This document shows positions 20,593-33,150 of a DNA stretch of 64,000 nt, piece after piece. The DNA comes from Opisthorchis felineus (lineage: Eukaryota > Platyhelminthes > Trematoda > Opisthorchiida > Opisthorchiidae): assembly GCA_004794785.1 (NCBI GenBank), contig SJOL01009709.1, positions 1,113,079-1,177,078 on the forward strand, in the 5' to 3' direction. The translations under genes were made by a program, and so were the position numbers. The notes beneath the pieces are model-generated. The model worked only from the letters and a program-made list of their open reading frames with translations. It was not told where the DNA came from and ran no database searches. Each line of letters starts with the position of its first letter. Positions within the stretch are counted from its first letter, which is position 1.

Positions 20593-21771
20593 CTAAGTGG
20601 TTCCAAAATATTTGGGAAAACACACATTTAATCATCACTCAATTCCGTTTCAACAGCTGGCGGGAACGACTGATGGAAAATTTTCTCAAATGAAAACGGT
20701 TGGGAATAAGCCGTTGACCGAAAACTTATTTTTGCGGAAAGCTAGTATATTAGTTACCTAGTCACCCTTGTGTCACTATCACATGTATCTTTCCTTTGCA
20801 TCGGTGGACTGCAGCGAGATAAATGTACAATTTCCGGTACATGTAGCTCTTCATTCAAAGGACAAATTGTGGTAGAAATTGTGCGAAAAATTCATCAAAG
20901 TTGGCTTCGCTGAAAGAGTATATTAGATCGTTTATTCTCTCACCACATCAGTTTTCAGTAATCCTGATGCTTAACTGTTCAACATCATGTCTCAATCCTT
21001 ACATTACTAACCCTATTTGCCCTGGAGACAAAATAAAGTGTCGGGCGTTGCCAGGGTGACCTTTACTGTGTCTCGTAAGGCTGATGGACGACTCAGTAAG
21101 CTCTGGCTGCCAGGTGCCTCACCACCGTGTTACATATGACAACCGAATGTAAGCCACCAGACTAAATCCAGATATACTTATTTCTAATCGTGTTTCACGT
21201 GAGTTCTATGATCACCCGAACAAATGGTGTGATAAGTACAAGCTGAGACAAAAAATCCATGTGGCTTCCTAGGTATTGGTTGTCTACAGCCTTGATAATA
21301 CGTACACACAGTGTTGCCTTGTATTCATTTCGGATGTAATAATAAATAAATAAATAAAAATAAATTTTTTCACTCATTTGAAATATATTGGTTTATTTGT
21401 GCACGATTGGTCAGGAAACTATGACAGTGCAACGGTTCCAGCTCGGTTCTGATGCACTGGCTGTAAATATGTGAAATAAATGAGCATGAAACTTATAAGT
21501 ATAGAAATGTTATGTAATACTTGTCGTCATGTTTTAGCAATCTATGGAATCAGTTAAGTTCTATGGTGCATTTAAGTGTACAGTGAACAGCTGTGAAAAA
21601 GGTATTTTCTGGCTTCTTTGATTTACCCGCAGATGACGTTTCACCTACGTTTCTTAAATCATTAGCAGAAGGAAATTCATCGACCAGATTAAGTTATCCA
21701 GATAAACTTTCTCATCTATATCTGGTTAGTTGGGGATAACTCGCATTCTTCGTGATAGCACACGTACTTAC

Positions 21772-22062
21772 TTTGAGCGTTCGATAAATCAGAGCCATCA
21801 TCTTGGTCGTTTGTTATCCCTGCTGATGAGAGTGGAAAGTCGTTGGGCTGGAGTATGAAACGAAACCGTCCTTTAAATCCTCTTGCTGTTATCCTGTCTT
21901 CCGTTGAATCAAACTGCAATATTGCACCAGGCTTGTCTATAGGTATCTGGACTGCAGTTGCGTTGGAGCAGATTACCCGCATTGGAGCGAGTTTCTGAAG
22001 GCTTGTTTTCTTAATCTCCAGTAACAGCAGTTCGGAGGATGCATATGAGGACAAAATGAATT
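21772..22062 (-). CDS. exon of multi-CUB gene, second half of a CUB domain
   Basis: The acceptor AATTTCAG precedes 22,062 and a strong donor, CTCAAA/GTAAGTACG, follows 21,772. Phases are second base in and first base out. It reads LSSYASSELLLLEIKKTSL, MRVICSNATAVQIP, GAILQFDSTEDRI and the closing RGFKGRFRFIL, matching the L-E-V, cysteine, L-x-F-D-S and G-F-x-x-x-F-x-F positions of a CUB second half. A hydrophilic tail of about 25 residues follows. Its first half, ending after a first codon base, was not identified upstream. Confidence 0.78.
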
Positions 22063-22299
22063 CTGAAATTCTTATTGAATTTTCACTGGACAGATTGGAG
22101 CACCTAGTTGAAAGAACATACGGGATGTTCTAATTTTGAAGTTAGACTTTGCAGAATCGGGTGTGTTGCTAACGGTATACTAGTCGAATTTGCATGGGAC
22201 AACATACTTTGGCTAATACATGGACTTCAAATCTGCAAATTTAACTTGCGTGGGTTGCTTACTTTCTTGACCTAAAGCTGCCACCTTGTCATCGTAGTC

Positions 22300-23440
22300 G
22301 GCTCTAATACTACTGGCGCGTACTACGCTGGCTGGATTTCGGTTCCCCAAAACCAGTCGGAACCAGTAATAGGATAGACTACAACCAGTCCTGTTGCATG
22401 GTAGTAAGGAGTCGAATTCGCACGGTCCTCTGAGTTAGAAAGATGGAGGCAGTAATTTATCCCCTCCAGGCAACGAGGATGTCCGTATCCATGGAGGCAG
22501 CGGCGCTGCACTCCCTCGACCAAAGACCGGTTAGAAAAAGCCAGATTCAAAACCTCTCACCCCCATCACCCCTCGGTTAACCGTGACCACTGCAGGATTT
22601 TCTACTTTGGTCGGAAAACATAAAGCTTGCTTTGAACCTGATGCTGCTCAAGGCGCGTCTGTTGTGGTTATCAACATCAAGAGTCAGCAGCTATGTCTTG
22701 GTCACTTTCCCCCCAGGCTAGACCAACCAATTGCGGTAGACTATTCAGTCGTTTACTGAGAGGAGTCTCCAAAAGGGCTGATAACCCCTGCTTCATGGTT
22801 TGGGCTTTTCGGTTAATGGGCAGTTAAGCAGCCTATAAGCAAACCCTGTACGAATTTTGATAGGTTTGTGCCAGTGAGGCAGACAACGTGTCTAATACAC
22901 ACTCTAATAAACCGAATTAGAAGGGTCTAACCGGAAGACCTACAAGGAGCTGGGCTGAGACTAATCGCTCATTTGCTAAAAGCTAATGGTCACTAGACAA
23001 ATTCCCAACGAAGAATATGACTTTAGGGCCCGCCAAACAGCCAGCCGGGAACGTTGCTAATAAGTCAGTCTAATGTGTATGCCATACAACCGAAACCCGA
23101 TGGCAAACGAAATCATTCGCCGTATCTTCTAGCCTTTAACTTAGTCCCTAATCTCTATAATAATAATGATAATGATAATAATGATAATAATAAAATAAAA
23201 CAACTTGGCAAGAGAACCTGCGGGCGTTTATCGTGGCGGGGTGATAACAGACCACTTAGCACAGTCAAAATTCGACCTATCTCTGAGACTATGACGACCA
23301 ACCCAAGCAAGTCGCTTCAAGCCGTCCACGGAGTGCACCGTAGGTTGCTGAAATCACCCAGAAGGCGTTCTTTGGCAACAGATAAAGCATCCAAAATAAA
23401 TGATCTGGCATTATGCTGTCATGAGCAATTTGTGTGAATT
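22300..23440. repeat. unclassified GC-richer segment, possible retroelement 5' region
   Basis: This segment is visibly richer in G and C than its surroundings, carries many stop codons in all frames, and contains a simple-sequence tract of AAT/GAT units at about 23,156-23,200. Its texture is like the 5' untranslated part of flatworm non-LTR elements, but no reverse transcriptase or endonuclease motif is visible. The plus-strand open frame at 23,054-23,437 runs through the simple repeat and is not called as a gene. Confidence 0.3.
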
Positions 23441-23739
23441 TTAAATTGGCCTTTTCCATGTGGCAAACGCTTCGGGACCCATGCGCTCAACGGATCGCCC
23501 TACCAGATTCAGTCCAATTAGCTGAGAAGAACGAAAATGTTCGCGGACTGTTGAAGAGTAATCAGCGAACTCGTTAGGGGCGCGCTCCATCTAGACAGTG
23601 TAATGTGACATCGCAAAAATCATCCCAGCTCAAACATGAGGTTGCCTTTTGCAACATATTCAGTAGAAGAATATCACAAACGAGCTCTTCCTTTAGGATC
23701 AAGTTGAGTCTCCCGTTAAAAAAGAATTAGCTTGCCGAT

Positions 23740-23875
23740 TGCATCCAATTCGGGTTCAGGAAAAACAGAAGGATGACGGGACTTCTGGGATTCAACTTTC
23801 TGGTGAGCCCCGTGATGGAAGAGACAGGTCACGGACTATCGGTAATTCTTCAGCTACCCTTCGAATAATATGTTC
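23740..23875 (+). repeat. strongly decayed single-arm hammerhead element
   Basis: The order CTGGTGAGCCCC, GGTCACGGACTATC and ATTCTTCAGCTACCCTTCG follows the right-arm consensus around and after the hammerhead, but the GAAA box is lost. This copy is inactive. Confidence 0.6.
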
Positions 23876-25804
23876 TGTCACTTCGTTTTCCTAACACTCA
23901 ACTATCTTTCATTGCTTTCCGTTCATTTTGCTCACCAAGCCGATATCAGCTGTTCATCTTGACCATCATCACTGTTTGTGTATGTGTTCACCTGAGGCTA
24001 AGATCCCGAAAATATTAGTGTTTATTCTTTGAGTTTTTGAAAAAATATGGGATTATCTCGTTGAATTCCCACACAAGTCCAGTGCCTTGTGGGTCGGAAT
24101 TCAGAGTCACAGGCCTGTGTTGAGATGCTTCGAACAACTCCGCTTTGCCGCAGTCGCCGGGAAATACCATCCCTTATAGACCTTCGTTCATCGAACCTTC
24201 CCCGCAATTCCGTCAATAAAGTTCTGATTAGTTTGACTATCAATCACCTAACCACCGCTTATACTGAGGCTTCCGTACAATAAAATAAACCAGAAAAAAT
24301 TCTTCCTAATTCCAAGGAATCTCTTACACAGTTCTGCTTTCAACGCGGGTTTTCTAGATTAGATTGAACTGATTGCATCTCTTGCTGAGACCACGTTCTC
24401 TCTTTTGATCGGTATTTGTTGTCTTCGAAGCAAGCAAATAAGACCCCAATTCGGCCACACATCTTGAAGCCATGCTCAAAACCAACCCTCTCCAAACCGT
24501 GACCGTCATTCCCTTATTTTATTTTCCCTCGGTAAATGGTACTGCGATTTACGCAGCTGAAACTAAACTTCTCTGTTGGAAATCACCACCATGATGATTG
24601 AGGCGAATGTATATGAATAAGAATATCATACACGACCTAACCGGTTTCAGCAACAGCAAACACAAGTCAACGACTCTAACAGAACATGATCTACAATTAG
24701 TCCGTAAGAGGGACAGCACTGGAGCCTTCCTATCACTTGCTCGATTACTATACTGCCCTAATGCTAAGAAAGTCATAACGAATTGCTAATTCTACACTTT
24801 GTTCTGCAGACCACAAATGGATGGAACTAATATTGTTTTCCTTGAAACGAAGCTCTTTCCGTATTCTAGAATCCGAAGGCCAAGTTGTCATTGGCTTGTC
24901 ACCGGGTTTCTCCATTTTTAATCTACAAATGCCACGTTATGTTTCCTAGCTTATAGGCTTAAATCCCCGTTATTTGGTTGCTCAACATGTTGCATGAGGA
25001 TAATGCATCCATTCTGGGTAAACGGTAGAAACAGGTTTATGCATACAAAAAGCCAATATCGAAAGCAGTGACAGAATGCATTATTGCACGTCAAACTATC
25101 CGTAAGTGAAATTAACTGTATTTTTTCTACCTATAGTTTCTACCATGATGGTAAAAACCGTATTACCATTCGAACACATATATTAGAAATCCGAGCAAAC
25201 TAACTCGGCCAATTCAAATGGTCGCCTTTAACTCTCAAGGTCCACCCTTAAGATGTCACCATTAGTTAGAATATTGCTGCCCTATAGTCACAAAATGTGA
25301 GATGATATTCAAAGATGACCGAAAACTAAACTAATTTATTAGGTGAACCAACATGCAACTTTCAGATATGAAAAAAAAGAAATGTCCGCAACCTGCTTCG
25401 GTACAAGACTAAGTTGTTGCAAAAACAACAACAAACCAGTCAACAATCGTTCAGCTGGGACACTTCCGGTGCCTAGCTGCCACACCACCCGAATAAAGTA
25501 CGAGGGATCAGATGCTGCCATATTGCCCAATCCTAGACAACAGCGTTTGCAATGCAGATGCTGGTTTCGAACGGCTGGGTTTCCGGGCGTAAGTTTGCCT
25601 CTTGGTCACTTAGTTGTTTCCAGGTCTCAGTAATTTGCTGCAAGCAATGTTTGGTGGAAGGGACCTTCTCAACCTTCTCAACATTTTTAGCGCACCAATA
25701 GAGATGACAATATTTAAGTAAAATTAAGTGCCAAACGCGCAACACCACGTAGCCCGTGGCTTATATTGGCATCAGAACAACTGACAGTGAGGAAGAACTA
25801 TCCC
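23876..25804. other. no gene seen
   Basis: No feature is supported. A second-half CUB exon is expected somewhere between 22,063 and 26,467 to complete the domain opened at 26,708, but I could not find it. The minus-strand open frame at 24,243-24,022 is arginine-rich and shows no CUB pattern. Confidence 0.35.
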
Positions 25805-25935
25805 AAGTTAACGAAATCCACTCATTTGCATATCACTTTGGTTCCGACGGGGGACTCTCCTGGAACCCAGCTGAATCTCTCGTTTGTCATGTTTTTAAGA
25901 GTTTTCAGCAACCTTATGAATAGTGTGTTACGTCT
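25805..25935 (+). repeat. hammerhead-family element with internal deletion
   Basis: The inner-arm landmarks CTGGAACCCAGCTGAATCTC and CGTTTGTCATGTTTTTAAG run directly into the outer terminus AGAGTTTTCAGCAACCTTAT. The ribozyme and the tract between are missing, so the copy is a deletion or template-switch product. Confidence 0.7.
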
Positions 25936-26467
25936 ATCCTAAGTTACCTTGTGTATGTTTTTTTAACACCAGTTTTGTCTGTTCGTGGAATCAGGATCTT
26001 GTCATGCATCTTGCTTAATCTAACCAATAGGAAATTAAACATACAGTTGCACAGTACTGTGGGATTTAATGTGATTGCCAGAAACCAATACGTGAAAATA
26101 TTTCACAAGTTGACCACGCTGGTGCATTATGCCGATGGCAGTGCAACATTTTGGGATATTCCTTAAATAGCCCTTACATCCATTGAAACAACCAGTGCAT
26201 CTCTCACACAAGTGAGAATTTAATCACATAAGCATTTTTTCTTCACGAAAATCACTCCAACTATATGAGAACGCGGTCGGCTAACCAGATGTCCCTTCAT
26301 TTTTGTGGACTTCTGAAGGACGGGAAGAAGAATACGTAGAAAATATCAGTTTTCAGTTTGGACAGTTGTGATTGGAAGTGCTGAAGCACTGAATAATTGT
26401 ATGAGTTTAAACTGAAAATTACTCAGTTAGCTAGTATGGCGTCCATTATTTAACACCAACGACTTAC

Positions 26468-26708
26468 GGTTCACGCCCTGGGAGGATAACATCATATAAG
26501 GATAGCAAGATCCTCTCGTGTACGTTCCCAAAAAAGTAGTATTTGCATGTGAGGTTTGAAGGAATATTCTGTGGATAAGCGTGGCTGAAGAACTGTCCAC
26601 TCTCTTTCCCCCCTTTCTGGGTCGGAAGGGTTCCAAAGTAGCCGGGACTAAGAAAGAGCCGATCGCATGTTGTATCAGGAACAGGGATTCCATCGTTCTG
26701 ATACCATG
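26468..26708 (-). CDS. exon of multi-CUB gene, first half of a CUB domain
   Basis: The acceptor GTTATTTCAACAG precedes 26,708 and the donor ACC/GTAAGT follows 26,468. It enters at a second base and leaves after a second base, as the 19,452 exon does. It reads WYQNDGIPVPDTTCDRLFLS, PGYFGTLPTQ, SGQFFSHAYPQNIPSNLTCK and YYFFGNVHERILLSLYDVIL. This holds the opening cysteine, the S-x-x-Y-P-x-N motif, the second cysteine with aromatic strand and the E-R-I-x-L strand of a CUB domain, making it one of the clearest in the window. An insertion rich in lysine and glycine separates strands 1 and 2. Confidence 0.8.
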
Positions 26709-26895
26709 CTGTTGAAATAACGAAGAAGATGTAGGCAAAATTACTTTCGAAATGTATTTCCAACAAAATTCTTCATCTGAACGAAATTTGACGCAAGCAT
26801 ATATTAAAGGTGCATAAAAAAAATCTTAGACATGTAAAGAGCTTGTTACACCAACCAAAAGGCAAAAAAATCTCCCATGCAAGGACCGCTTTATT

Positions 26896-27325
26896 TATAA
26901 GGTTGCTTAAGAATTTTCCGCAATTCACGGCTGGTTTTGCCCTTCTAGAGGCTCACCAAGGAGGTGCAGTCCCCAGGATTCTGTGAACCTTGTGTTGTGC
27001 TTGAACCCAAATTGGTCGTAATGGACGGAATACACTCAGTTACAAACTAACTTGGTTTTAACGGGGAACCTAACTAAATCCTAGATGATGTGATACGTTT
27101 CGTCTGAGTGTGCCGCAAAATAGGCGTCTCGTATTACAGTGTACATGACATTTGAGACCAGTAGGCTTTGTACGGTACATTCATTTGAGGGTTATCATAA
27201 CAGAGAGAATAATTTGAGTTTCCTTTTACCACCATGGTATCTTGTAAATGAATACATTCCGCAAATTTTCTACAAATTTGTGTTCAGGTAGAAAGTAACA
27301 GTGACAGAGACTTCATGACTTCAAC
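26896..27325. repeat. degenerate palindromic hammerhead element
   Basis: The left half (26,896-27,085) is a minus-strand arm with recognisable AAGGTTGCTTAAGAATTTTC, a decayed hammerhead (GGTTTTGCCC, GGCTCACC) and AATACACTCAGTTACAAAC. The right half (27,241-27,325) has the plus-strand tract GTAAATGAATACATTCCG and TTTGTGTTCAGGTAGAAAG. The arms point head to head as in the elements at 858-2092 and 32,788-33,150. Divergence is high, so it is an old copy. Confidence 0.55.
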
Positions 27326-27716
27326 GCATAGCACTATTAAAACATGTTGGTGGCATCAGCTACTGAATGCGTTTAGCCGTATTTTGTTTTGGCCTACATG
27401 ACTTCATTCGACTGGTTCGAGTAGCACCACTTAACTTCGGAGAACATAAATTTTGGTGATCAGAAATAATGAGGGACACTGCGTTCGGATGCACTTGATA
27501 AAGTGTGGCTGAGAGATCAATGATTTGGAAAAAAGGTGGTTTGTCACTTGTTTATTAATTGTTTGTTAATGGTTTCTGAAAGCAAAGTGATGATATTCGT
27601 TTCGGTACGAGTAAACTTTCTGACAGTAACTTTGAAACTGGGATTTGGAACATATAGTGTGATTACCAATTAAATTTAGCGGTATTGTAGCCCATTAGAG
27701 AAGCTGACTTTATAAC

Positions 27717-27890
27717 CTTGAAACAAATGAATTTTTGGATATTCTTCCACGTACGAGAAATGCCACGAAACTTTGTCGTTGGTAAGTTTGGTGGATGCAT
27801 CCAATCTTTTCGGGTATATTTGTGCACGGTACGACTCAGGGAGCCCAGTCGGTCTAAACAGACGAACACAATTTTCAATTAAATCACCGA
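27717..27890 (-). CDS. exon, probable CUB-like first half
   Basis: The acceptor GGATCTCAG precedes 27,890 and a moderate donor TTCAAG/GTTATA follows 27,717. The exon spans 174 nt with phases second base in and first base out, fitting both 30,803 upstream and 26,708 downstream. It reads DLIENCVRLFRPTGLP, YRAQIYPKRLD and VSWHFSYVEEYPKIHLFQ. Cysteine, I-Y-P, W-x-F and K-I-x-L follow the CUB order, with W in place of the usual C-x-W. Being immediately followed by another first half would leave this domain without its second half, so an exon may be missing between them. Confidence 0.5.
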
Positions 27891-30802
27891 CTGAGATCCA
27901 AACCAATTAGATGGATATGATTTTGCTTATCCCTACATACAGTAAATATTCTCTGTCACTGGTGCACATCCCCGTAACCTTTTGAGGTGAAGAATCATTC
28001 GACATTACTTGGGGCAACTTGAAGACACTCACGGAGTCCGTATTCTGTGGAAATTGGTGTTAAACTGAAGAACTTACAGCGCTACTGAGGCAACTAAAGT
28101 ATACTGGAAATCCCGATAATAATATGATAACAATATGGACAAAAGATTGAAATTCATGATTAGGTCAACTGTTCCGTTATTTTTTGCGTGCTAGTTATCC
28201 TATTGCTTTTCGCCGGCAAGGTCATTAAGTTCTGCGAACCGTTGAACATCGTTAAGAACGGCTGCTGCCGTATGAGATTTTACATCAATGAATTCCACAT
28301 GAGAATGCGAAAAATACTGATAAAGTTAAATTCTGATGCCTCAAATTCCGCCCAACTTTCAAAAGTACTTTCAGAATTCAAATCGTTCTACGGTGTCTGT
28401 CGGCGTGAATCATACTGCGTGACGGAATACTGATATACCAATGGGGATGTGGCATTCTGGAGGAACCTGAAGTGGATTTGGTTAGAAAATCAAACAGAAA
28501 GAAGACAAAATACAGTTCAGAAAAGGAGAACAATGAGGCGAATCATGGATTTTTTCAAGGTAGCAGCCATACTGAGGCAATGCTAGGAAAACACATCGTA
28601 ATTCGCGATTCACCAGGTTGCACCGCATCAACGTGCAGTCGCAGCTCTTAATGATGTAAAGAAGAAGAAACTGGCCAGCAGAAAAGATGGTCAACCGAAA
28701 CGCCCAAAAAGCTATACGCTCTTATGCCAATAGTTGTGCACATTTAACTGTTGAGATGGTGGGAATACCACTAACTAATTTAATCTTGGAAATTTTTGAT
28801 AGTATTTTCTGCAATCTTAGTTTGGTGGATTTGTGACTTCATTTGGGACCATCATGTTACCACTGAGACACGGGTGAAAGCGTTTCGCCGATTCTTCCGT
28901 CAATGTCGGATCCATGACAGTTAGCAGAACTGAATTTTCATAGTTGTTTTCAACTAGATTTAATAATATTGCTGACATGCTTCCCTGGTGCCCGAAACAT
29001 CATACTGGAGTACTGTAGAAACAGTGCTGTTTACAACGGGGAAGCACACCGAATTATGTTGCCACTAAACTACATGCTCTCTGTAATTCGGCGGTCAGCA
29101 TACAATAAAATTGATTACTCAAAAGCTTTCAATTTCCCCATGACAAGCATAATTCAACTAATGAACACCAGAGAACGACATAAAATGGTGAAATTTCGCA
29201 GGTGTGAAACGTCCCTCAGAGTATGAGTAGGTAGCACAATTTAGTAAATTGTGACTTACTAGTTGTGGGCAAACAGTAATCGGAAGGTGGATACAAACTT
29301 GGGAACTATGCTGACCGGGCGAGTCTCAAGAGAGATGAAACTGGTAGTGTCCAAGAGTTTCAGCTTTCCTTTTGAGTAGCGAGTTACTTCAAAAGTATAG
29401 GCCATTTGTTTACCAAAGTGTATCAGTTGTAATTTTGTGTTACTTTCCTAATCATTTCATCTTATAGGGGCCTGAAAGACTCGCAAACCACTACTAAAAT
29501 ACTCAACTGGGACTATCTGGACCTTTGTATATTGCTTTAGTGGTTTCCTGAACATAGTTCATAGATCAATTTGTAATCTTTTTAAGCCTCAACCAGTGTT
29601 TCTATTCAGTTTTCTGGCCTTTTGTATCAGCCATAATGTTCAGTATTTGATATTTTCTATACTGACTTGAAGCAGAGCGAATGACTCTACATTTCAAAAC
29701 ACACTAGTAATTCCGAGCGCCTTATGTGTTATCCACAAATGCTCAGTGAGGGGACACTGGTATTAAGGATAATTTCCAATTTCAACAGCGCAAAATGTGG
29801 TATTATTTCAGACGGTATTTTCCATTTTCAGCGTACGTGACGTTGTTAACTACACAGCCACCAAGCAAACTTAACCGTTTTTGGTGTGGTGGAGAGTCCA
29901 ATTTTAAAAGTGACTAGTTAATTCAAAGCCACACTATTCTGAGCTATCTTAGACACTATACATTCGTTATCACTAAAATGAATTGCACTTTTCTATTTGC
30001 ACATTAGTCAAAAACCACTACCATGCAGTCCTCTAAATGAATCCTTGTTGAATGCATAGAGAATCTTCCTAAACAACTGCGCCTCAAGTGATGCTTTGTA
30101 AATTCGACCACTAGCCAATCAAATGACCTTACAACTGATGTTGTGTGTCTGATATTACCGTCTCATCAGTTCAGTCGTGGGCTTTCCACCTGCAGTGACC
30201 GCAGCATGCAGGACAACACTGTACTCTCCGAAACTAGGAGGCCATCTGCTGCGAGCATAAACTGAAAAGTACCTCCAGTCACTTCAAAGTCTATGCATAT
30301 TTTATTAAAACATAATACGTGAGAATCCCTTGTTTTGAACGAGGTATTTGAAATCTTGCATTACGGTTCCTTGTTTGATTATGTAGGGCAGTTTTTTTCC
30401 CAGCATGACGAATTTAAATTAAAACTGACTTTTAATCCTGTCAATGAGGCCAATGCATGCAGTGGATAATAAAGCTATAATCAGGCGATAGAATGTTTGA
30501 AAGTTTGGGAGCTTGCTTCAATCGGTTTAACTTTGATTGTCAAACATACAAGCTGGATGCTAATAAAATGTGAAAGGTTGATGAAGCAATGATATTTCAC
30601 TCTACTGTTTGCTAGTTTCCCTAATATAGAAAAACTACTTTATATTCCCAACAGAAATACATGAAACAAGGCTCCTTAAACTTCCACCAAAGTGCTAAAC
30701 ACTAATTTTGGTGGACTTAATTTTGTTATTGTGGAATACATCCATTTGGTTCACGCACAGATTACACCCAACTCACAATGCTCTCAAAATTCATCAACTT
30801 AC
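27891..30802. other. intron-like stretch with one decayed repeat
   Basis: The flanking exons agree in phase. The only feature is a plus-strand hammerhead-family remnant at about 29,268-29,395 (GGCGAGTCTCAAGAGAGATG then AAACTGGTAG and GAGTTTCAGC). Other open frames show no motif. Confidence 0.45.
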
Positions 30803-31014
30803 ACTTGTCCTCAAATCTGTACGACCCATGAAGTTGTGCACTTTTTGTAAAATCTCGGCCACCCTGCATTTCTAGTATAAGTACGCGTCCGACTGAATAA
30901 AAGGTGGTTTGCGGCAGTTGATTCCATTGCCCACAGATTCCATAGTTCTCCAGGTCATTTTGGTTTAGCTCTGCTCGCTCCAAGTGAGTGAATACTCGAA
31001 TAAAGTTTTCACAC
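30803..31014 (-). CDS. exon of multi-CUB gene, second half of a CUB domain
   Basis: The acceptor CAGTGGCAG precedes 31,014 and a strong donor, AAGT/GTAAGT, follows 30,803. It enters at a third base and leaves after a first base. It reads CENFIRVFTHLERAEL, YGICGQWNQLPQTTFYSVGR and VLILEMQGGRDF, closing with HGSYRF. The I-C-G, F-x-S-x-G-x-x-L-x-L and G-x-Y-x-F positions match a CUB second half. The matching first half lies upstream, beyond the mobile-element-rich region from 32.8 to 42.3 kb, or was missed. This is the rightmost exon I place in the 2.3-31 kb gene. Confidence 0.75.
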
Positions 31015-32787
31015 CTGCCACTGATGGGAACAAAACTTTGTGTTAGATTAGGACAAAAGAAAAGGAATATTTAGTGTTCTATTCTAAAGTAGCTTAAAAT
31101 AACAAAGATAAATGCCAAATTACACAGTTACGTAACACTGAATAATGGACCTCGGAAACACAAAACGCTCTTCGGTTTAGAATCTCCCATTCAGTTGAAA
31201 TCACAAAAATAACGTGTTAAGTTGCGGAGGCGAACAGCGCAACAAAACTAACAATAACATTAACTGACAGGATTCACAACTGCCGTTTCTTGAATAGCAA
31301 AACTAAGGACTTCACGTCTGTCACTCAAACCTGATTAAGTCTCGTACGTAATTTGATTGTACCACGCGCGCTTCAGATCATCGAGACAGTCTAAGTCAAT
31401 TTGTCCACACTGTGCGTCGTTTGTCCGACATAAGATAAGCTTCAGTGATTGAATTGAAGCATCAATTATCGTCAGTAGTAAATAAGGCTCTTTGCAATAG
31501 GCTGAAAAAAGTGGGAAGTTGCGAGGTTTTGCAGTAGATAAGTTGAACCAAATTTTTAGTTTCAGAAAATGCTGAGGAAACTTTTGAACCTGAAGTTTAT
31601 TGAGGCGATGGTCACTAAAGCGATATCCGGATATATTTGCAAGGCTGGCACATATGTTTTAAATAAAAAAACTCACTTAAGGCGTAGCAAGAGTCTCAAA
31701 CTTTTGTTAATTGAGGATTTTGTAGAGACCGCAGGGAGGGTAAAACAGAACTCAGCTTTGAACAAGGCGCAACTATATTATTTTTGAAATATTCAGTAAA
31801 CTCTGTTAGGAAAAATCGGTGGTGTATAGACATTACTTCCGGTGATGCACGGTGCGGTAACTCCGCGCTTAGTTCTGATAGCTTTTGTCTCAGAATCAGA
31901 CCAGACAGACGCTTCGACAGGGTTTCTGTTATTGACCCAAATCACCCTAATTTTTCGTCATTTGAATGTATAGATGTTGTTTATAGAATTGATTCTTGCA
32001 CTCAAAAGCTTTACCATTGTTCCTACCCCACAAAACATCCGTTCAATTCAAATTTATTGTAATTTTATTTCACTCTTTCTGTGCAAAAATCCACTTTTTA
32101 ATTTTGAGACTGAAATCCCTAAACGAGACTACATGGACGAGAATTTTTCTGCGGGATGTGGCTCTAGATTTAAAGTACTTGGAAGGAGCTTGCAGCGGCT
32201 TGGAACATTTCGCTCGACGGATCATCACCATAACAGCGAGTAGCCAAAAACCAAATTACGCTAATCTATCTATTTTTCGAAGAGTTGGCTGGGGTATTTG
32301 GCAATTAAGTCACGTATAGTGTATTTTTTCAAAGTTGACCTGGGGAATTCAGGGCATCGAAATCATAGCAAAACAGTTCTTTATAATTTGGGTGTGATAT
32401 AAAATACAATATCTATACAAAATACACCAACTGACGATCTAGACCGTGAAGGATTTATAGGGTGAACTATACCCAGTAATCCGCCTTTTAGGCAAAAAGC
32501 TGCGAGCGTTAGTTGCATGTTTCTGAGCTGCGCTGGTAGCGGGCAAAACTCCTAGGTGAAATATTTCTAATACTTCGTCACCAGCGCTGTTAAACATGCT
32601 GATCGGCGTGGAGGTGCTAGTGAGAATTGTAAAATGGCGATTTTAAACGATATCCTTTGTCGGCTTCGTCTGGTGTGGATGCGTTCACCTGATTAATATC
32701 CCCGAAACTGAAGTCAAAATAAAGTGAAAATAATTGGACCTAATTGGAACTAATTATTAAAAGGAATACCTCAAGGCTACGGTAGCT
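31015..32787. other. no gene seen
   Basis: No exon or repeat is supported. Overlapping plus-strand frames at 31,784-32,319 have no recognisable motif. Confidence 0.35.
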
Positions 32788-33150
32788 ATATTCGTAATGC
32801 ACTACTCATAAGTTTGCTGAAAATTCTTTGACAGCCCACCACCGGTTTCGCCCTTCTTGGGGCTCATCAGGTAGGCGCAGTCCTTGAGTTTCCGGCAACC
32901 TTATGTTCTGCTTGAAACCAAATTGCACGAAATTGGCGAAATACGCTCATCTGCAAACAAATTTGGTTTTGCGAGAGGCTCACCCGGAACCCAGCTGAAT
33001 CTCTCCTTTTGTGCTGTTTCCAGGCAACTGAATGTGCTGCACCAGGCCGCTTGGAAACATCACAAACGAGAGATTCAGTTGGGTTCCAGGTGAGTCTCTC
33101 ACAAAACCAAATTTCTTTGCAAATGAATGTATTTCGCTATGGTAACCATT
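32788..33150. mobile_element. palindromic hammerhead element with truncated right arm
   Basis: The left terminus TATTCGTAATGCACTACTC and the whole left arm closely match the element at 858-2092, here without the RTE insertion. After the inner tracts GGAACCCAGCTGAATCTC and CCAGGCAACTGAATGTGC the sequence turns round near 33,052 and runs back as AACGAGAGATTCAGTTGGG, GAGTCTCTCACAAAACC and TGAATGTATTTCGC. It then stops at about 33,141, before the right-arm ribozyme. It therefore has one hammerhead only. Confidence 0.75.
32834..32876 (-). ncRNA. hammerhead ribozyme, cleavage-site base mutated
   Basis: The minus strand has CTGATGA (32,870-32,864), helix II GCCC/GGGC, GAAA, and helix I GCCTAC/GTGGGC. 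Position 17 is G (complement of 32,840), the same change seen in the left arm at 1662. The core is otherwise complete. The shared C-to-G change suggests left arms descend from one already inactive source. Confidence 0.75.

Noticed and set aside
23054..23437. Plus-strand open frame of 127 codons
   Set aside because: It runs through a GAT/AAT simple repeat and lies in a block that resembles repeat DNA.
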